This document shows positions 46,397-56,389 of a DNA stretch of 64,000 bases, in pieces (the stretch's first letter is position 1; each line of letters begins with the position of its first letter). The notes beneath the pieces were generated by a model. It saw nothing but the letters and a program-made list of their open reading frames with translations. It was not told the origin of the DNA and made no database searches. The DNA is from Patescibacteria group bacterium (GTDB lineage Bacteria; Patescibacteriota; Saccharimonadia; Saccharimonadales; UBA4665), in assembly GCA_030272735.1 (NCBI GenBank), contig JARXKL010000001.1, forward strand, positions 1 through 64,000. The letters are read 5' to 3'. The position numbers were made by a program, and so were the translations under genes.

Positions 46397-47258
46397 GCAG
46401 CAAAATTCTTTATCAGTTAGTATTGTGATCCCAGTATACAACGAAGCTCAGGAGTTAGCCGCTTGTTTAGATGCGGTCGCGCGGCAATCAGTTGCCCCGT
46501 ATGAGGTAGTGGTCGTCGATAACAATTCCACAGATGACAGCACCGCTATTGCTCGTAGCTATGACTTCGTGAAACTTGTCCGGGAACCAAAGCAAGGCGT
46601 CGTATACGCCCGCTCAACAGGATTCAACGCGGCAACCGGCGAGATTATTGCGCGAATTGACGCCGACACAACAGTTCCTACCGACTGGGTAAGTACTGTG
46701 CAGTCACTGTTTGAGGATGTCACGCTCGATGCCGTATCGGGTTCTGCAGAGTACACCAATGTTGCTTGCAGTACATTCTTTAACGGTGTCGATCTGTTTT
46801 TTAGGCGCCGTTTGGAGCGCCAGCTAAAAAACCGGGTCTATCTATGGGGATCGAACATGGCCATGCGTCGCTCCGCTTGGCAACAGGTAGAACCTGTCCT
46901 GTGTAATAGAGCAGGAATACATGAAGATTTTGATATTGCTATTCATTTGCAAGAGCTCGGTGGTCGCGTGGCATTTGCGCAAGAGCTTCAAGCACAGGTG
47001 TCCTCGCGTCGTATCGATGTTGATTTTGTAAGTTTTATCAAATACGCCCTCGTGAGTCCTAACACCTATGCGCAGCACCGTATTAAGCAGCGGATTTATA
47101 TGTACGAGGTAGTTGCGGTCTGCATACTCGGTTATGTGCCGGCACGCTTGTTGCACCGCGGTTACGATCCAGTACGGCAACAGTTTAGCGTTACGCAGTT
47201 ACTGTTTTGTCGGCCTACTTCTGTTGCTCGGCCAGATCCAACAGTTCATGTCGCGTGA
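46395..47258 (+). CDS. family 2 glycosyltransferase
   Basis: The 287-residue GT-A protein opens Val-Ser-Ile-Val-Ile-Pro-Val-Tyr-Asn-Glu, has Val-Val-Asp-Asn-Asn-Ser-Thr-Asp-Asp-Ser, the metal site Ala-Arg-Ile-Asp-Ala-Asp-Thr and a C-terminal hydrophobic segment. It probably adds a sugar to an envelope lipid or polysaccharide. TGGTATGAT (46378-46386) ends 8 nt before the ATG. The start codon overlaps that of the divergent glycosidase-like gene. Confidence 0.9.
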   Translation: MQQNSLSVSIVIPVYNEAQELAACLDAVARQSVAPYEVVVVDNNSTDDSTAIARSYDFVKLVREPKQGVVYARSTGFNAATGEIIARIDADTTVPTDWVSTVQSLFEDVTLDAVSGSAEYTNVACSTFFNGVDLFFRRRLERQLKNRVYLWGSNMAMRRSAWQQVEPVLCNRAGIHEDFDIAIHLQELGGRVAFAQELQAQVSSRRIDVDFVSFIKYALVSPNTYAQHRIKQRIYMYEVVAVCILGYVPARLLHRGYDPVRQQFSVTQLLFCRPTSVARPDPTVHVA

Positions 47259-47260
47259 GG

Positions 47261-47845
47261 CTACTGATTATTTGATAACCACCCACCCTTGTCTGTTGGA
47301 GTTGGCGTGCAATTTCCCCATACTCCAGAATGAGCTGCACGGGCGCTATCTTGCGCGGCTGAAAATTCTTTAGATTTTGTAAATGGAAAGTATGGATAGT
47401 AAAAACCATGCCCTGTTTGGATGAGCATTTCATTAAAATTACGCCCATCTGCCAAATATATGTACCGGAGCAAGCGGTCATAGCGGTCGCGGTCAGTGCT
47501 TAATTCATCAGATTCGAGGCGTATTTTTTGGTCGGTCAGAATTGTTTTGGTATAGGCGGCGGCCGCTGGCCCGTAACATTGTACCGGAGTATTTGGCTTG
47601 TGCGTTTCAGGCGTATCGACACCTATGAGCCTTATTTTCTCTTCATGACCATTCATCGATACCGAAACGGTATCGCCATCTATAAAACGAGTAACGGTAT
47701 ATAAACCCGGTTCAACTGTCACAGCTTCTTGCTTGAACCGATCAAAATAACCCGCGTTGTTGGCGAAGGTAACAAGAAAAACAACGATGGTTACGGCAAG
47801 GCCAAGTTTTGTAGGATGGCGTTTGGTGCCTAATATTCTGCTCAT
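47261..47845 (-). CDS. membrane-anchored thermonuclease-like nuclease (SNase fold)
   Basis: One N-terminal transmembrane helix (about 13-31) anchors an SNase domain with Asp-Gly-Asp-Thr-Val, Arg-Leu-Ile-Gly-Val-Asp-Thr-Pro-Glu, and Asp-Arg-Tyr-Asp-Arg-Leu-Leu-Arg-Tyr, matching the calcium ligands and catalytic Arg and Glu of micrococcal nuclease. It should degrade nucleic acid outside the cell, a source of nucleotides for an organism with few biosynthetic genes, and possibly a supply to the DprA pathway. It ends 2 nt from the convergent glycosyltransferase end. Confidence 0.9.
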   Translation of the reverse strand: MSRILGTKRHPTKLGLAVTIVVFLVTFANNAGYFDRFKQEAVTVEPGLYTVTRFIDGDTVSVSMNGHEEKIRLIGVDTPETHKPNTPVQCYGPAAAAYTKTILTDQKIRLESDELSTDRDRYDRLLRYIYLADGRNFNEMLIQTGHGFYYPYFPFTKSKEFSAAQDSARAAHSGVWGNCTPTPTDKGGWLSNNQ

Positions 47846-47846
47846 T

Positions 47847-48368
47847 CTACAGTTGTAGTATCTGCTTTATGCGTTCGTGATCAAGTTTTGTGCCATCAAT
47901 TTTAATAAATTTTTCATTATTGCGCGGTACTTCTAATTTACAGACTATGTCATCAAACTGCGTATCGCTCATATGTGTGTCGTAGCCATTCCTAGTGGTC
48001 GGCGGGCTGACGGCCCGCCGCTTAGAAAGCGCTAGTGGTGTTGTCAGCCAGATTAACACGGTATCAGCTCTATTAACCGCGGCTATTTTACGTAGTTTTT
48101 TGCGATCAATATAAAAATTAAAATTAGTATCAAAAACTACACTTCGACCTTCGCCCAACAAATAATCCGCAGTTTTGTTTAGTTTGGTATAGAGCTCCGT
48201 ACTTTCTTCCTTGCTATGAGTAGGCCTTGGAAACAATTTATGTCGTTCTGCATCAGCCCAGAGGTGTTTAGCGCCTGTCAGCTCAGCAACTGCCTGCGCA
48301 ATAGTCGTTTTGCCGGCGCCGGGCGCGCCAATAAATAAAAAAAGTTTTGGTTTTCCCATACGCTTCAT
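47847..48368 (-). CDS. small P-loop kinase-like ATPase (AAA_33/zeta-toxin-like fold)
   Basis: The 173-residue protein has Walker A Gly-Ala-Pro-Gly-Ala-Gly-Lys-Thr-Thr (about 14-22), an acidic Trp-Ala-Asp-Ala-Glu-Arg after strand 2, Val-Val-Phe-Asp-Thr-Asn-Phe-Asn as the Walker B-like region, and Arg-Arg in the lid. This is typical of the AAA_33 kinase group. The substrate (nucleoside, sugar or RNA end) is not predictable. It starts 1 nt upstream of the nuclease gene, suggesting co-expression. Confidence 0.78.
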   Translation of the reverse strand: MKRMGKPKLFLFIGAPGAGKTTIAQAVAELTGAKHLWADAERHKLFPRPTHSKEESTELYTKLNKTADYLLGEGRSVVFDTNFNFYIDRKKLRKIAAVNRADTVLIWLTTPLALSKRRAVSPPTTRNGYDTHMSDTQFDDIVCKLEVPRNNEKFIKIDGTKLDHERIKQILQL

Positions 48369-48429
48369 AGTAACAAATGCCTACATACTTAGCATTAATT
48401 TGACCCTACAAGCTTACAGTTCTGATCGG

Positions 48430-48999
48430 CTAAAAATCGATTCCTTTGTTAGCTAGGAATTTGTCATCGAAGTGATGCTTTATTTTGGTCATTTCAGTCG
48501 CGATATCAACATGCTTGAGGAGCTCTTTTGGAAAATTTCGTCCGGTAAAGCATAGGCTAGTTTTAGGGGAACGGCTTTCTAATAGTTTCTGGAGCTGATC
48601 TATTGTAAGGAGGCCGTCATGGACTGCATTATTTATTTCGTCGCAAATAACCAAGTCGTATTCGCCACTTTGAGCACACGTTAGCGCCTCGTTATATGTA
48701 TCGAGCGCTGCCTTTTTGTGCTGTTCTTCGCTCACATGTTGTTCGCTGAGTTCGCCTGCTTGGTAAAACCCTTTGCCGCCTTTATAAAAATGTAGCTGGT
48801 CTTTATATAAAGGCTGAATATCGCGTATAAAAACGTGCTCACTTACACCCCAATATTTAATGAACTGAATAAAGGCCACATTCCATCGGTTGCCGAGCGC
48901 TCGAACCATTAGGCCGAGCGAAGCGGTGGTTTTGCCCTTGCTATCGCCGGTATAGACGATAACAACAGACTCCTTAGTCTTAAAATCCTCAAATGCCAT
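48430..48999 (-). CDS. BtuR/CobO-like corrinoid adenosyltransferase
   Basis: The 189-residue protein has the P-loop Tyr-Thr-Gly-Asp-Ser-Lys-Gly-Lys-Thr-Thr-Ala-Ser-Leu-Gly and Val-Ile-Cys-Asp-Glu-Ile-Asn, then Leu-Cys-Phe-Thr-Gly-Arg-Asn, all signatures of CobA/CobO/BtuR, which transfers adenosyl to cob(I)alamin. No cobalamin synthesis or B12-dependent gene is in the window, so it may serve salvage or another ATP-dependent role. It lies 61 nt upstream of the P-loop kinase on the same strand. Confidence 0.85.
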   Translation of the reverse strand: MAFEDFKTKESVVIVYTGDSKGKTTASLGLMVRALGNRWNVAFIQFIKYWGVSEHVFIRDIQPLYKDQLHFYKGGKGFYQAGELSEQHVSEEQHKKAALDTYNEALTCAQSGEYDLVICDEINNAVHDGLLTIDQLQKLLESRSPKTSLCFTGRNFPKELLKHVDIATEMTKIKHHFDDKFLANKGIDF

Positions 49000-49039
49000 G
49001 GCTCAATAATACCATTAACAATAATTACTCTAGTGCTAA

Positions 49040-49297
49040 TTACGCTTTGGTAAGATTGTGCTTAGCAAGCGCAGCATCTATTTTTGGCTTATCGAACCCA
49101 ACAATAATGTCGCCTGCAATATCTATTACTGGTATGCCACGTTGACCAGACTTTTCGACTGCTTCTGCGCCCGCTTCAGGTGTTTTTTCGACATCTTTAT
49201 CTGTGTAGGCAACGCCTAATTTATCAAAATAATCCATAGCTGCATGGCAAAATGCACACCATGTAGCGCTATAAACGGTTATCTGTGAAGTACTCAT
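49040..49297 (-). CDS. glutaredoxin-like protein
   Basis: An 85-residue thioredoxin-fold protein with active site Cys14-Ala-Phe-Cys17, cis-Pro region Arg-Gly-Ile-Pro-Val-Ile-Asp, and Gly-Asp-Ile-Ile-Val-Gly-Phe-Asp at the C-terminal strand, resembling NrdH/Grx-type redoxins. It reduces disulfides; partners might include the PrxQ-type peroxiredoxin or ribonucleotide reductase, neither of which is shown. Confidence 0.9.
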   Translation of the reverse strand: MSTSQITVYSATWCAFCHAAMDYFDKLGVAYTDKDVEKTPEAGAEAVEKSGQRGIPVIDIAGDIIVGFDKPKIDAALAKHNLTKA

Positions 49298-49332
49298 GCA
49301 CCCATTATAACACTATACAAAGTAAAGTATAG

Positions 49333-49965
49333 TTAATATTTAATAGTTGGAACTGCTCTCCCAACAACAAGGTTACCCGGCATTTCAAGTATAGAACGCA
49401 CCGTGCTGCTTATTGCCATTGCATCTTCATAGTTTCTTGTACCGTAGACTGTCACAGCTGGTTCAAATTTTACCTCTCCTAGTACCCCAAAATAACCGAG
49501 CAAATGATTTCTCTCTCCTAGCAATTCTTTTCTGGCAGCTCTATTAGGATATAAAGCTATGCATGATCGAAAATGACCATAATTATTCTCATCAATACCA
49601 ACCTGTGATATTGGAAGTGTTAATCTTTTATTGAATGACTCAGTCGCAATATTCAGTTCATCTGTAAACTCACCTAAGGTACCAAACAGCCGCATTACTT
49701 TTCTTGATTCTTTAGGGTGCAATAAAGGTACTCCAAAATTAGGCAGTTCCCGGTAATTTTTTATAATTTTAGCACCGGAATCTAATTCCTTCAGCTCATC
49801 CATATCAAGAATATCTGCTGGTGCAGCTTTAACCAGTCGTTTGACTGTATACTTGCCAATATCGAGAGGAGTTATCTCAGATACGCAGCCATGATAAACA
49901 TTACCGCGGCGAGCGCGAAGCTCTGACTTAGTTGGGGCGCGATAACGCTGTCGATCTCTGTTCAT
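49333..49965 (-). CDS. hypothetical protein, 210 aa
   Basis: I do not recognise it. It is a soluble alpha/beta protein starting with a very basic 20-residue segment (Arg-Asp-Arg-Gln-Arg-Tyr-Arg and Arg-Ala-Arg-Arg). There is one His-containing motif in the C-terminal half (Tyr-Gly-His-Phe-Arg-Ser-Cys-Ile-Ala-Leu-Tyr-Pro), followed by repeated Tyr-Phe-Gly-Val-Leu-Gly-Glu. A two-domain RNA- or nucleotide-binding protein is imaginable, with no firm support. It lies 35 nt upstream of the glutaredoxin gene. Confidence 0.6.
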   Translation of the reverse strand: MNRDRQRYRAPTKSELRARRGNVYHGCVSEITPLDIGKYTVKRLVKAAPADILDMDELKELDSGAKIIKNYRELPNFGVPLLHPKESRKVMRLFGTLGEFTDELNIATESFNKRLTLPISQVGIDENNYGHFRSCIALYPNRAARKELLGERNHLLGYFGVLGEVKFEPAVTVYGTRNYEDAMAISSTVRSILEMPGNLVVGRAVPTIKY

Positions 49966-50026
49966 AAAATCTAGCTCAGTGTAAACTCACTATAACAATT
50001 GTGCGGATGATACGTAAAGCTCTCTG

Positions 50027-50056
50027 TTGCGTGATGTATGTCACACCTGTTATAAT
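50027..50056 (+). promoter_or_regulatory. promoter of the ATP synthase operon
   Basis: TTGCGT (50027-50032), 18 bp, and TATAAT (50051-50056) preceded by TGn (extended -10). Nine nucleotides separate it from the first ATG at 50066, so the leader is about 2-3 nt. Confidence 0.7.
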
Positions 50057-50065
50057 TATTAGGAA

Positions 50066-50413
50066 ATGAAGCAGACGAACGCAGCAGCTAAAGTGCAATC
50101 GCCAAGCGGATCCAACTCAGATACAAAAAAGCAGGCTACGGGTGATAAGAACCCTACTGCGGCATTTGTGGGTATGGCGCTCGATATGAGTTGGCGCTTA
50201 GCAATTGTAGTAGTGTTGCCTGTTGTTGCGGGCTTTAAGCTTGACAGTCATTTTGATACCTCACCATTCCTGTCGTTACTTGGCCTAGCATTGGCATTAG
50301 CGGGAACAGTGATAGTCTTAAAGCAAACACTTCGAGCAGCAAATGAAAGCACAAAAGATATAAAGTTTACGCCCCAAGGCAAACATATTAATGACGAGGA
50401 CGACGAATGGTAA
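50066..50413 (+). CDS. AtpI/AtpZ-like ATP synthase accessory membrane protein
   Basis: The 115-residue protein has a polar N-terminus and two transmembrane helices (about 42-62 and 70-88). The helices read Ala-Leu-Asp-Met-Ser-Trp-Arg-Leu-Ala-Ile-Val and Leu-Gly-Leu-Ala-Leu-Ala-Leu-Ala-Gly, with Phe-Lys-Leu-Asp between, as in AtpI/AtpZ proteins that help c-ring assembly or ion supply. It is first in the atp operon and overlaps atpB by 7 bp. Confidence 0.8.
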   Translation: MKQTNAAAKVQSPSGSNSDTKKQATGDKNPTAAFVGMALDMSWRLAIVVVLPVVAGFKLDSHFDTSPFLSLLGLALALAGTVIVLKQTLRAANESTKDIKFTPQGKHINDEDDEW

Positions 50414-51264
50414 CAGCAGTTTTACAGCGATTTGCGAGTGATGGACCGAGTGTCCATGTTTCACCTGCAGGCGTTTTCGATATCGGCGGGTTTACCATTA
50501 CCAACTCTATTTTGTACGGCTGGATAAGCGCCTTAATCATCATCGCCCTAATGATTTATATTGCTCACCGTGTAACAGTAAAGCCGCAAGGCGGAATTAT
50601 ACAGTTCTTTGAAGCGGGAATCGAATTTATCAGTAACCTCGTAGAAAATGCTTTTGAAGATAAGAAAGTTGGCCGTAAATACGTCCCTTACTTTGTAACA
50701 ATATTCTTCTTTATACTACTAAACAATTGGCTCGGCTTATTACCGTTTGTCGGCGAAGGCTTCCACCGCGGCGAGAATCCATTACTCCGCCCATTCACTG
50801 GTGACCTCAATGCTACTTTTGCCATAGGTTTATTTACCATGGTTCTGGTATACACAGCCTCAGTTCGTGAGTCCGGTGGACTGCGTAAATATCTGCGTCA
50901 CTTCTTTGTAGGCAGCCCGTTCAACCCGCTCTATTTTGTCATTGGATTATTGGAGATGTTCACCGATCTTACTCGTGTTATGAGCCTATCGCTTCGTTTG
51001 TTCCTCAATGTAACTATTGGTGAAATTGTGATTGCCGTATTTGCTTACTTAGGAAGCGTTGCTGCTCCACTAACAGCCCTACCCTTCACGCTTATTGAGC
51101 TTTTCATTGGTGCGTTGCAGGCTTACATCTTTACCGTGTTAGCTACCATGTACCTGGCTATAGCCGTCAATCATTCTCAAGACCATTCCCATTCTGACGC
51201 CTTGACCGAAGGAGAAGTTCCTGAAACAATGGGAGTAAGTTCTCCGCAAGGTGCGCGCGGTTAA
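50407..51264 (+). CDS. atpB: ATP synthase subunit a
   Basis: The 285-residue membrane protein has five to six helices and the essential Arg in Met-Ser-Leu-Ser-Leu-Arg-Leu-Phe-Leu-Asn, then Glu in the last helices (Thr-Ile-Gly-Glu-Ile-Val). It forms the stator proton half-channels against the c-ring. The C-terminus has a His-rich tail (His-Ser-Gln-Asp-His-Ser-His-Ser). Confidence 0.96.
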   Translation: MVTAVLQRFASDGPSVHVSPAGVFDIGGFTITNSILYGWISALIIIALMIYIAHRVTVKPQGGIIQFFEAGIEFISNLVENAFEDKKVGRKYVPYFVTIFFFILLNNWLGLLPFVGEGFHRGENPLLRPFTGDLNATFAIGLFTMVLVYTASVRESGGLRKYLRHFFVGSPFNPLYFVIGLLEMFTDLTRVMSLSLRLFLNVTIGEIVIAVFAYLGSVAAPLTALPFTLIELFIGALQAYIFTVLATMYLAIAVNHSQDHSHSDALTEGEVPETMGVSSPQGARG

Positions 51265-51319
51265 TTTTTTAATGTCTTATCAATTTAGTAATCAGTATAA
51301 ATAAGGAGAGATCGCTCAT

Positions 51320-51553
51320 ATGGCAATCACATTCGCAGAAGCAGTAAATACAGCAATTATCGGCAAAGGTCTTATGATTGGCGGCGGTTTTATCGGACCA
51401 GCAATTGGAATAGGCCTTATAGGAGGCAACTACTTACAAGCAGTTGGTCGTAACCCAGAGGCAGCTAAGTTCTTAGGGCAAGCGCTTATCTTCGTGGCTA
51501 TCGTCGAACTTTTTGGTTTGCTCGCCTTTGCATCAATTTTCATAGTCAAATAA
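51320..51553 (+). CDS. atpE: ATP synthase subunit c
   Basis: The 77-residue two-helix hairpin has a polar loop Arg-Asn-Pro-Glu-Ala. The carboxylate Glu lies in helix 2 (Ile-Val-Glu-Leu-Phe-Gly). The residue after Glu is Leu rather than Ser/Thr, and helix 1 lacks the Gln of sodium rings, so the ring should carry protons. A GGAG-type binding site precedes the ATG. Confidence 0.96.
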   Translation: MAITFAEAVNTAIIGKGLMIGGGFIGPAIGIGLIGGNYLQAVGRNPEAAKFLGQALIFVAIVELFGLLAFASIFIVK

Positions 51554-51578
51554 TTAGTAGGAATTCCAAATAGCTTAT

Positions 51579-52112
51579 ATGCAACTAGTTAATACACAAT
51601 TCGCTGAAAGTAATTCTTCCGGTCTGGGAGCGTTAGGTGTGGATGCGCATGCTTTTGTCATTCAGCTCATTACCTTTGTGCTGGCCTACTTTGTGCTGCG
51701 CAAGTATGCATTTGGTCCGATTCTTAAAGTATTGAATGAGCGTCGTGAAACTATCGAAAGTGGCGTTAAGCTCGGTGAGGAAATGCAGAAAGAACGCGCT
51801 AAGCTCGATGACGAAGTGGAAGAGGCACTGCAAGCATCGCGTCGTAAAGCCGACGGAATCATTGCTGACGCTCAAGATACCGCAAAGCAGACCGTTCGCG
51901 CAGCTGAAGATAAAGCAAAAGTTAAGGCACAAGGTGTTGTTGCCGAAGCCGAAGATCGCATAGCTCAAGATACGCAGCGTGCTCGTAAGCAGCTTGAAAA
52001 GGAACTTGTAAGCCTCATATCTGACGCAACTGAAGCAATCATTGATGAAAAAGTTGATGCTAAAAAAGACGCGCAGCTTATCGACCGTGCCCTGAAAGGT
52101 GCGCGTTCATAA
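51579..52112 (+). CDS. atpF: ATP synthase subunit b
   Basis: One transmembrane helix (about 24-43, Ala-Phe-Val-Ile-Gln-Leu-Ile-Thr-Phe) is followed by the Arg-Lys-Tyr-Ala-Phe-Gly-Pro-Ile turn and about 125 residues of charged, Ala-rich coiled coil, the peripheral stalk. It has an N-terminal polar stretch before the helix. Usual length for the family. Confidence 0.94.
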   Translation: MQLVNTQFAESNSSGLGALGVDAHAFVIQLITFVLAYFVLRKYAFGPILKVLNERRETIESGVKLGEEMQKERAKLDDEVEEALQASRRKADGIIADAQDTAKQTVRAAEDKAKVKAQGVVAEAEDRIAQDTQRARKQLEKELVSLISDATEAIIDEKVDAKKDAQLIDRALKGARS

Positions 52113-52114
52113 TT

Positions 52115-52519
52115 ATGCGGACACCTCGTACACGTATCGCGCATGCCATTGCTGATCAAACATTGAAGAGCGGCTCTTCAAAAAAGTTTGTAAGTCAGAT
52201 CGCAGCTTATTTATTGAGTGAACGCCGCGTTGGCGAGCTCAATTCGTTGCTGCGAGATGTGCAAGCTGAATGGGCCGATCAGGGTTACGTGGAAGTTATG
52301 GCGTATAGCGCTCACCCGCTTTCAGCAAGCACCCGTAAAGATATCGAGCAACAGGTTCGTAGCGTGTATCAAAAGGCTAAGACCATTGTCGTAACAGAGG
52401 TGCACGATCCGGAAATTATTGGTGGGGTACGCATCGACATGCCGGGGCAGCAGTTAGACCTAAGCGTCGAGGCAAAAATGAATAAGTTTAAGCAGTTAAC
52501 AACCGCAGGAAAGGAGTAG
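52115..52519 (+). CDS. atpH: ATP synthase delta subunit, short form
   Basis: The 134-residue protein shows the delta C-terminal part (Ile-Ile-Gly-Gly-Val-Arg-Ile-Asp, then Asp-Leu-Ser-Val-Glu-Ala-Lys-Met-Asn-Lys). It is about 40 residues shorter than the usual 175-180, so the N-terminal helical bundle that binds the alpha subunit is reduced. It starts 3 nt after atpF. Confidence 0.88.
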   Translation: MRTPRTRIAHAIADQTLKSGSSKKFVSQIAAYLLSERRVGELNSLLRDVQAEWADQGYVEVMAYSAHPLSASTRKDIEQQVRSVYQKAKTIVVTEVHDPEIIGGVRIDMPGQQLDLSVEAKMNKFKQLTTAGKE

Positions 52520-52525
52520 TCACCC

Positions 52526-54076
52526 GTGGCTGATCTCTCAATTACACAATTATCAGATGACATCCGTGCGGCAATTGCCGAACTGAAAACTCGTCCCGAA
52601 ACCGAGAATGTAGGAGTAATAACTCGCGTTGGTGATGGCATCGCCTGGATTTACGGCTTATCGCAAGCCGGTTATAACGAAATGCTCGAAATTGAAGGCG
52701 TTGACGGCCAAAAAGTGACCGCTTTTGCGTTGAACCTTGCTGAAGACGAAATTGGTGCCGTTATTTTGGGTACTGACTCATCTGTTAAAGCCGGGGCGAA
52801 GGTCCGTTTAAGCGGCTCAGTACTGCAGGTACCCGTTGGCCCAGAGCTCATTGGGCGCGTCGTTGATCCGCTTGGCAATCCGCTTGACGGTGGCGATCCG
52901 ATCAAGGCTAAACAGCGCAGCAATGTTGAGCGCCCTGCCCCTGATGTTTTATCTCGTAAATCGGTACATGAACCAATGATGACTGGCCTGATGTCGATAG
53001 ACGCGACTGTACCTATTGGTCGTGGCCAGCGTGAATTGATTATTGGTGACCGCCAAACCGGTAAAACAGCAATTGCAGTCGATACCATGGTGAACCAAGC
53101 TCGACAGAAAACCGGTGTTATAAATGTCTATGTTGCGATTGGCCAGAAGCTTTCTAAAATTGCCGCTTTGCAAGAGCGACTGAAGCGCGAAGGCGTCATG
53201 GATCAGACCATCATCGTAGCTACCAGTCCTTCAGACCCTGCCGCTATGCTTTACCTGGCGCCATATGCCGGTGCTGCCATGGGCGAATACTTCCGTGATA
53301 ACTCCCAGCATGCGCTGATAATCTACGATGATCTTACCAAGCACGCTGCTGCCTACCGCCAGATGTCGCTCTTGCTCCGTCGCCCACCGGGCCGTGAAGC
53401 CTATCCAGGCGATGTTTTTTACCTGCACTCACGTTTACTCGAGCGAGCCGCTAAACTAAGCGACAAGCTTGGTGCCGGCTCATTAACTGCCTTGCCGATT
53501 ATTGAAACTCAGGCTGGCGATATTTCGGCTTACATCCCTACCAACGTTATTTCGATTACCGATGGTCAGATATTCTTGGAAACAAACTTGTTTTATCAAG
53601 GCGTTCGCCCAGCTATCTCTGTTGGTTTGTCAGTTTCTCGTGTCGGCGGATCAGCCCAAACCAAGGCAATAAAGGGTGTCGGTGGTGGACTGAAGCTCGA
53701 CCTCGCGCAGTTCCGCGAATTAGCCGCCTTCAGCCAGTTCTCTACTGATCTTGATGCTGAAACCCGCCAGACTATTGAGCGTGGACAACGTTTAACCGAA
53801 CTACTCAAGCAGCCGCAATATAGCCCGTATGCCATCTGGGAAATGTACGTTTCGCTGTATGCAGCGAATAGTGGTGTCTTCGATAAAATTCCAGTAGAAA
53901 AAGTTAAACAAGCTGAAGAAGCCATTCACCGCGAAATGAAGAGTAAGCACGCAAAAGTTGTCGATGCGCTCAATACCGGCGCAAAACCAACAGATGACCA
54001 GAATGCAGTAGTAGCTAGAGTAGCAAAAGCAGTCGCCGAAAGTTACACTCCGGCCAAGAAAGCATCCAAGGAGTAA
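52526..54076 (+). CDS. atpA: ATP synthase subunit alpha
   Basis: A GTG start behind AAAGGAG. The 516-residue protein has the alpha P-loop Gly-Asp-Arg-Gln-Thr-Gly-Lys-Thr-Ala, Tyr-Asp-Asp-Leu-Thr-Lys-His, and Arg-Val-Gly-Gly-Ser-Ala-Gln-Thr-Lys with the arginine finger. It forms the non-catalytic nucleotide sites of F1. Full length. Confidence 0.98.
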   Translation: MADLSITQLSDDIRAAIAELKTRPETENVGVITRVGDGIAWIYGLSQAGYNEMLEIEGVDGQKVTAFALNLAEDEIGAVILGTDSSVKAGAKVRLSGSVLQVPVGPELIGRVVDPLGNPLDGGDPIKAKQRSNVERPAPDVLSRKSVHEPMMTGLMSIDATVPIGRGQRELIIGDRQTGKTAIAVDTMVNQARQKTGVINVYVAIGQKLSKIAALQERLKREGVMDQTIIVATSPSDPAAMLYLAPYAGAAMGEYFRDNSQHALIIYDDLTKHAAAYRQMSLLLRRPPGREAYPGDVFYLHSRLLERAAKLSDKLGAGSLTALPIIETQAGDISAYIPTNVISITDGQIFLETNLFYQGVRPAISVGLSVSRVGGSAQTKAIKGVGGGLKLDLAQFRELAAFSQFSTDLDAETRQTIERGQRLTELLKQPQYSPYAIWEMYVSLYAANSGVFDKIPVEKVKQAEEAIHREMKSKHAKVVDALNTGAKPTDDQNAVVARVAKAVAESYTPAKKASKE

Positions 54077-54082
54077 TCGTAC

Positions 54083-54949
54083 GTGCCTAGTACCATAGCG
54101 CTCAAGCGTAAAATTACCAGCATAAAGGGCACACGTCAGATTACTAAAGCAATGCAGTTGGTCTCTGCGAGTAAATTGCGCCGTGCGCAAGAGCAAGCAA
54201 CACGAAGCCGCGTCTACCGCGATGTTGCCTACGATCTGCTGCAGCGCTTAAATGTTATTAGCGAAGTCGAGCGACAGCCATTATTTAAACGTCGTACAGT
54301 TAAAAATCGGCTATACGTCATCATAACAAGCAACACTGGTTTAGCAGGTGCGTACAATGCCAATATTCTTAAACAGCTCACCGTCGGTTTTAAAGAGGAT
54401 CAGGCATCAGGTGCAAAAAGTCACGTAATAGCTATAGGTTCTAAAGGTGCTCAGTTTGTGCGCCGCGTGCAATCTGTTGAATTAACAGCTGCTTACCCCC
54501 CATTTGGTGATACCCCAACCGCAAATGATGTTCGACCGATACTTAATACTGTTATGGACAAATTTAAATCTGGAGATGTTGATGAGGTGCGTGTCTTGTT
54601 TACTGCTTTCAAATCGACAGTATCACAAGAGGCGAAAAGCTTGCAGTTGTTGCCTGCACCTAAGATTGAGGGCGAAAGTTCAAACATTCCGATCACCACA
54701 TTCGAACCAGATATTGAAACCGTAATTGATCAGGTTACTATTCGCTTAGTCGAAGCCCAAGTGTGGCAAGGGCTGCTGGAAAGCCTGGCATCTGAACATG
54801 CAATGCGCATGCTGGCAACTAAAAACGCTACCGAGAATGCCAACGATTTAATAGATGACTATACTCTTGAACTTAATAATGCGCGCCAAGCAGACATCAC
54901 ACAGCAATTAGCCGAAATTAGTGGCGGCGCGGAGGCTTTGAACGGATGA
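54083..54949 (+). CDS. atpG: ATP synthase subunit gamma
   Basis: A GTG start 6 nt after atpA. The N-terminal helix reads Ile-Thr-Ser-Ile-Lys-Gly-Thr-Arg-Gln-Ile-Thr-Lys-Ala-Met, the C-terminal helix Met-Lys/Arg-Met-Leu-Ala-Thr-Lys-Asn-Ala-Thr-Glu-Asn-Ala. Together they make the central rotor coiled coil. Length 288 is normal. Confidence 0.97.
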   Translation: MPSTIALKRKITSIKGTRQITKAMQLVSASKLRRAQEQATRSRVYRDVAYDLLQRLNVISEVERQPLFKRRTVKNRLYVIITSNTGLAGAYNANILKQLTVGFKEDQASGAKSHVIAIGSKGAQFVRRVQSVELTAAYPPFGDTPTANDVRPILNTVMDKFKSGDVDEVRVLFTAFKSTVSQEAKSLQLLPAPKIEGESSNIPITTFEPDIETVIDQVTIRLVEAQVWQGLLESLASEHAMRMLATKNATENANDLIDDYTLELNNARQADITQQLAEISGGAEALNG

Positions 54950-54980
54950 CATACCCCATTTTAATTATGAATAAGCTTAG

Positions 54981-56387
<1,407 letters not shown>

Positions 56388-56389
56388 GC

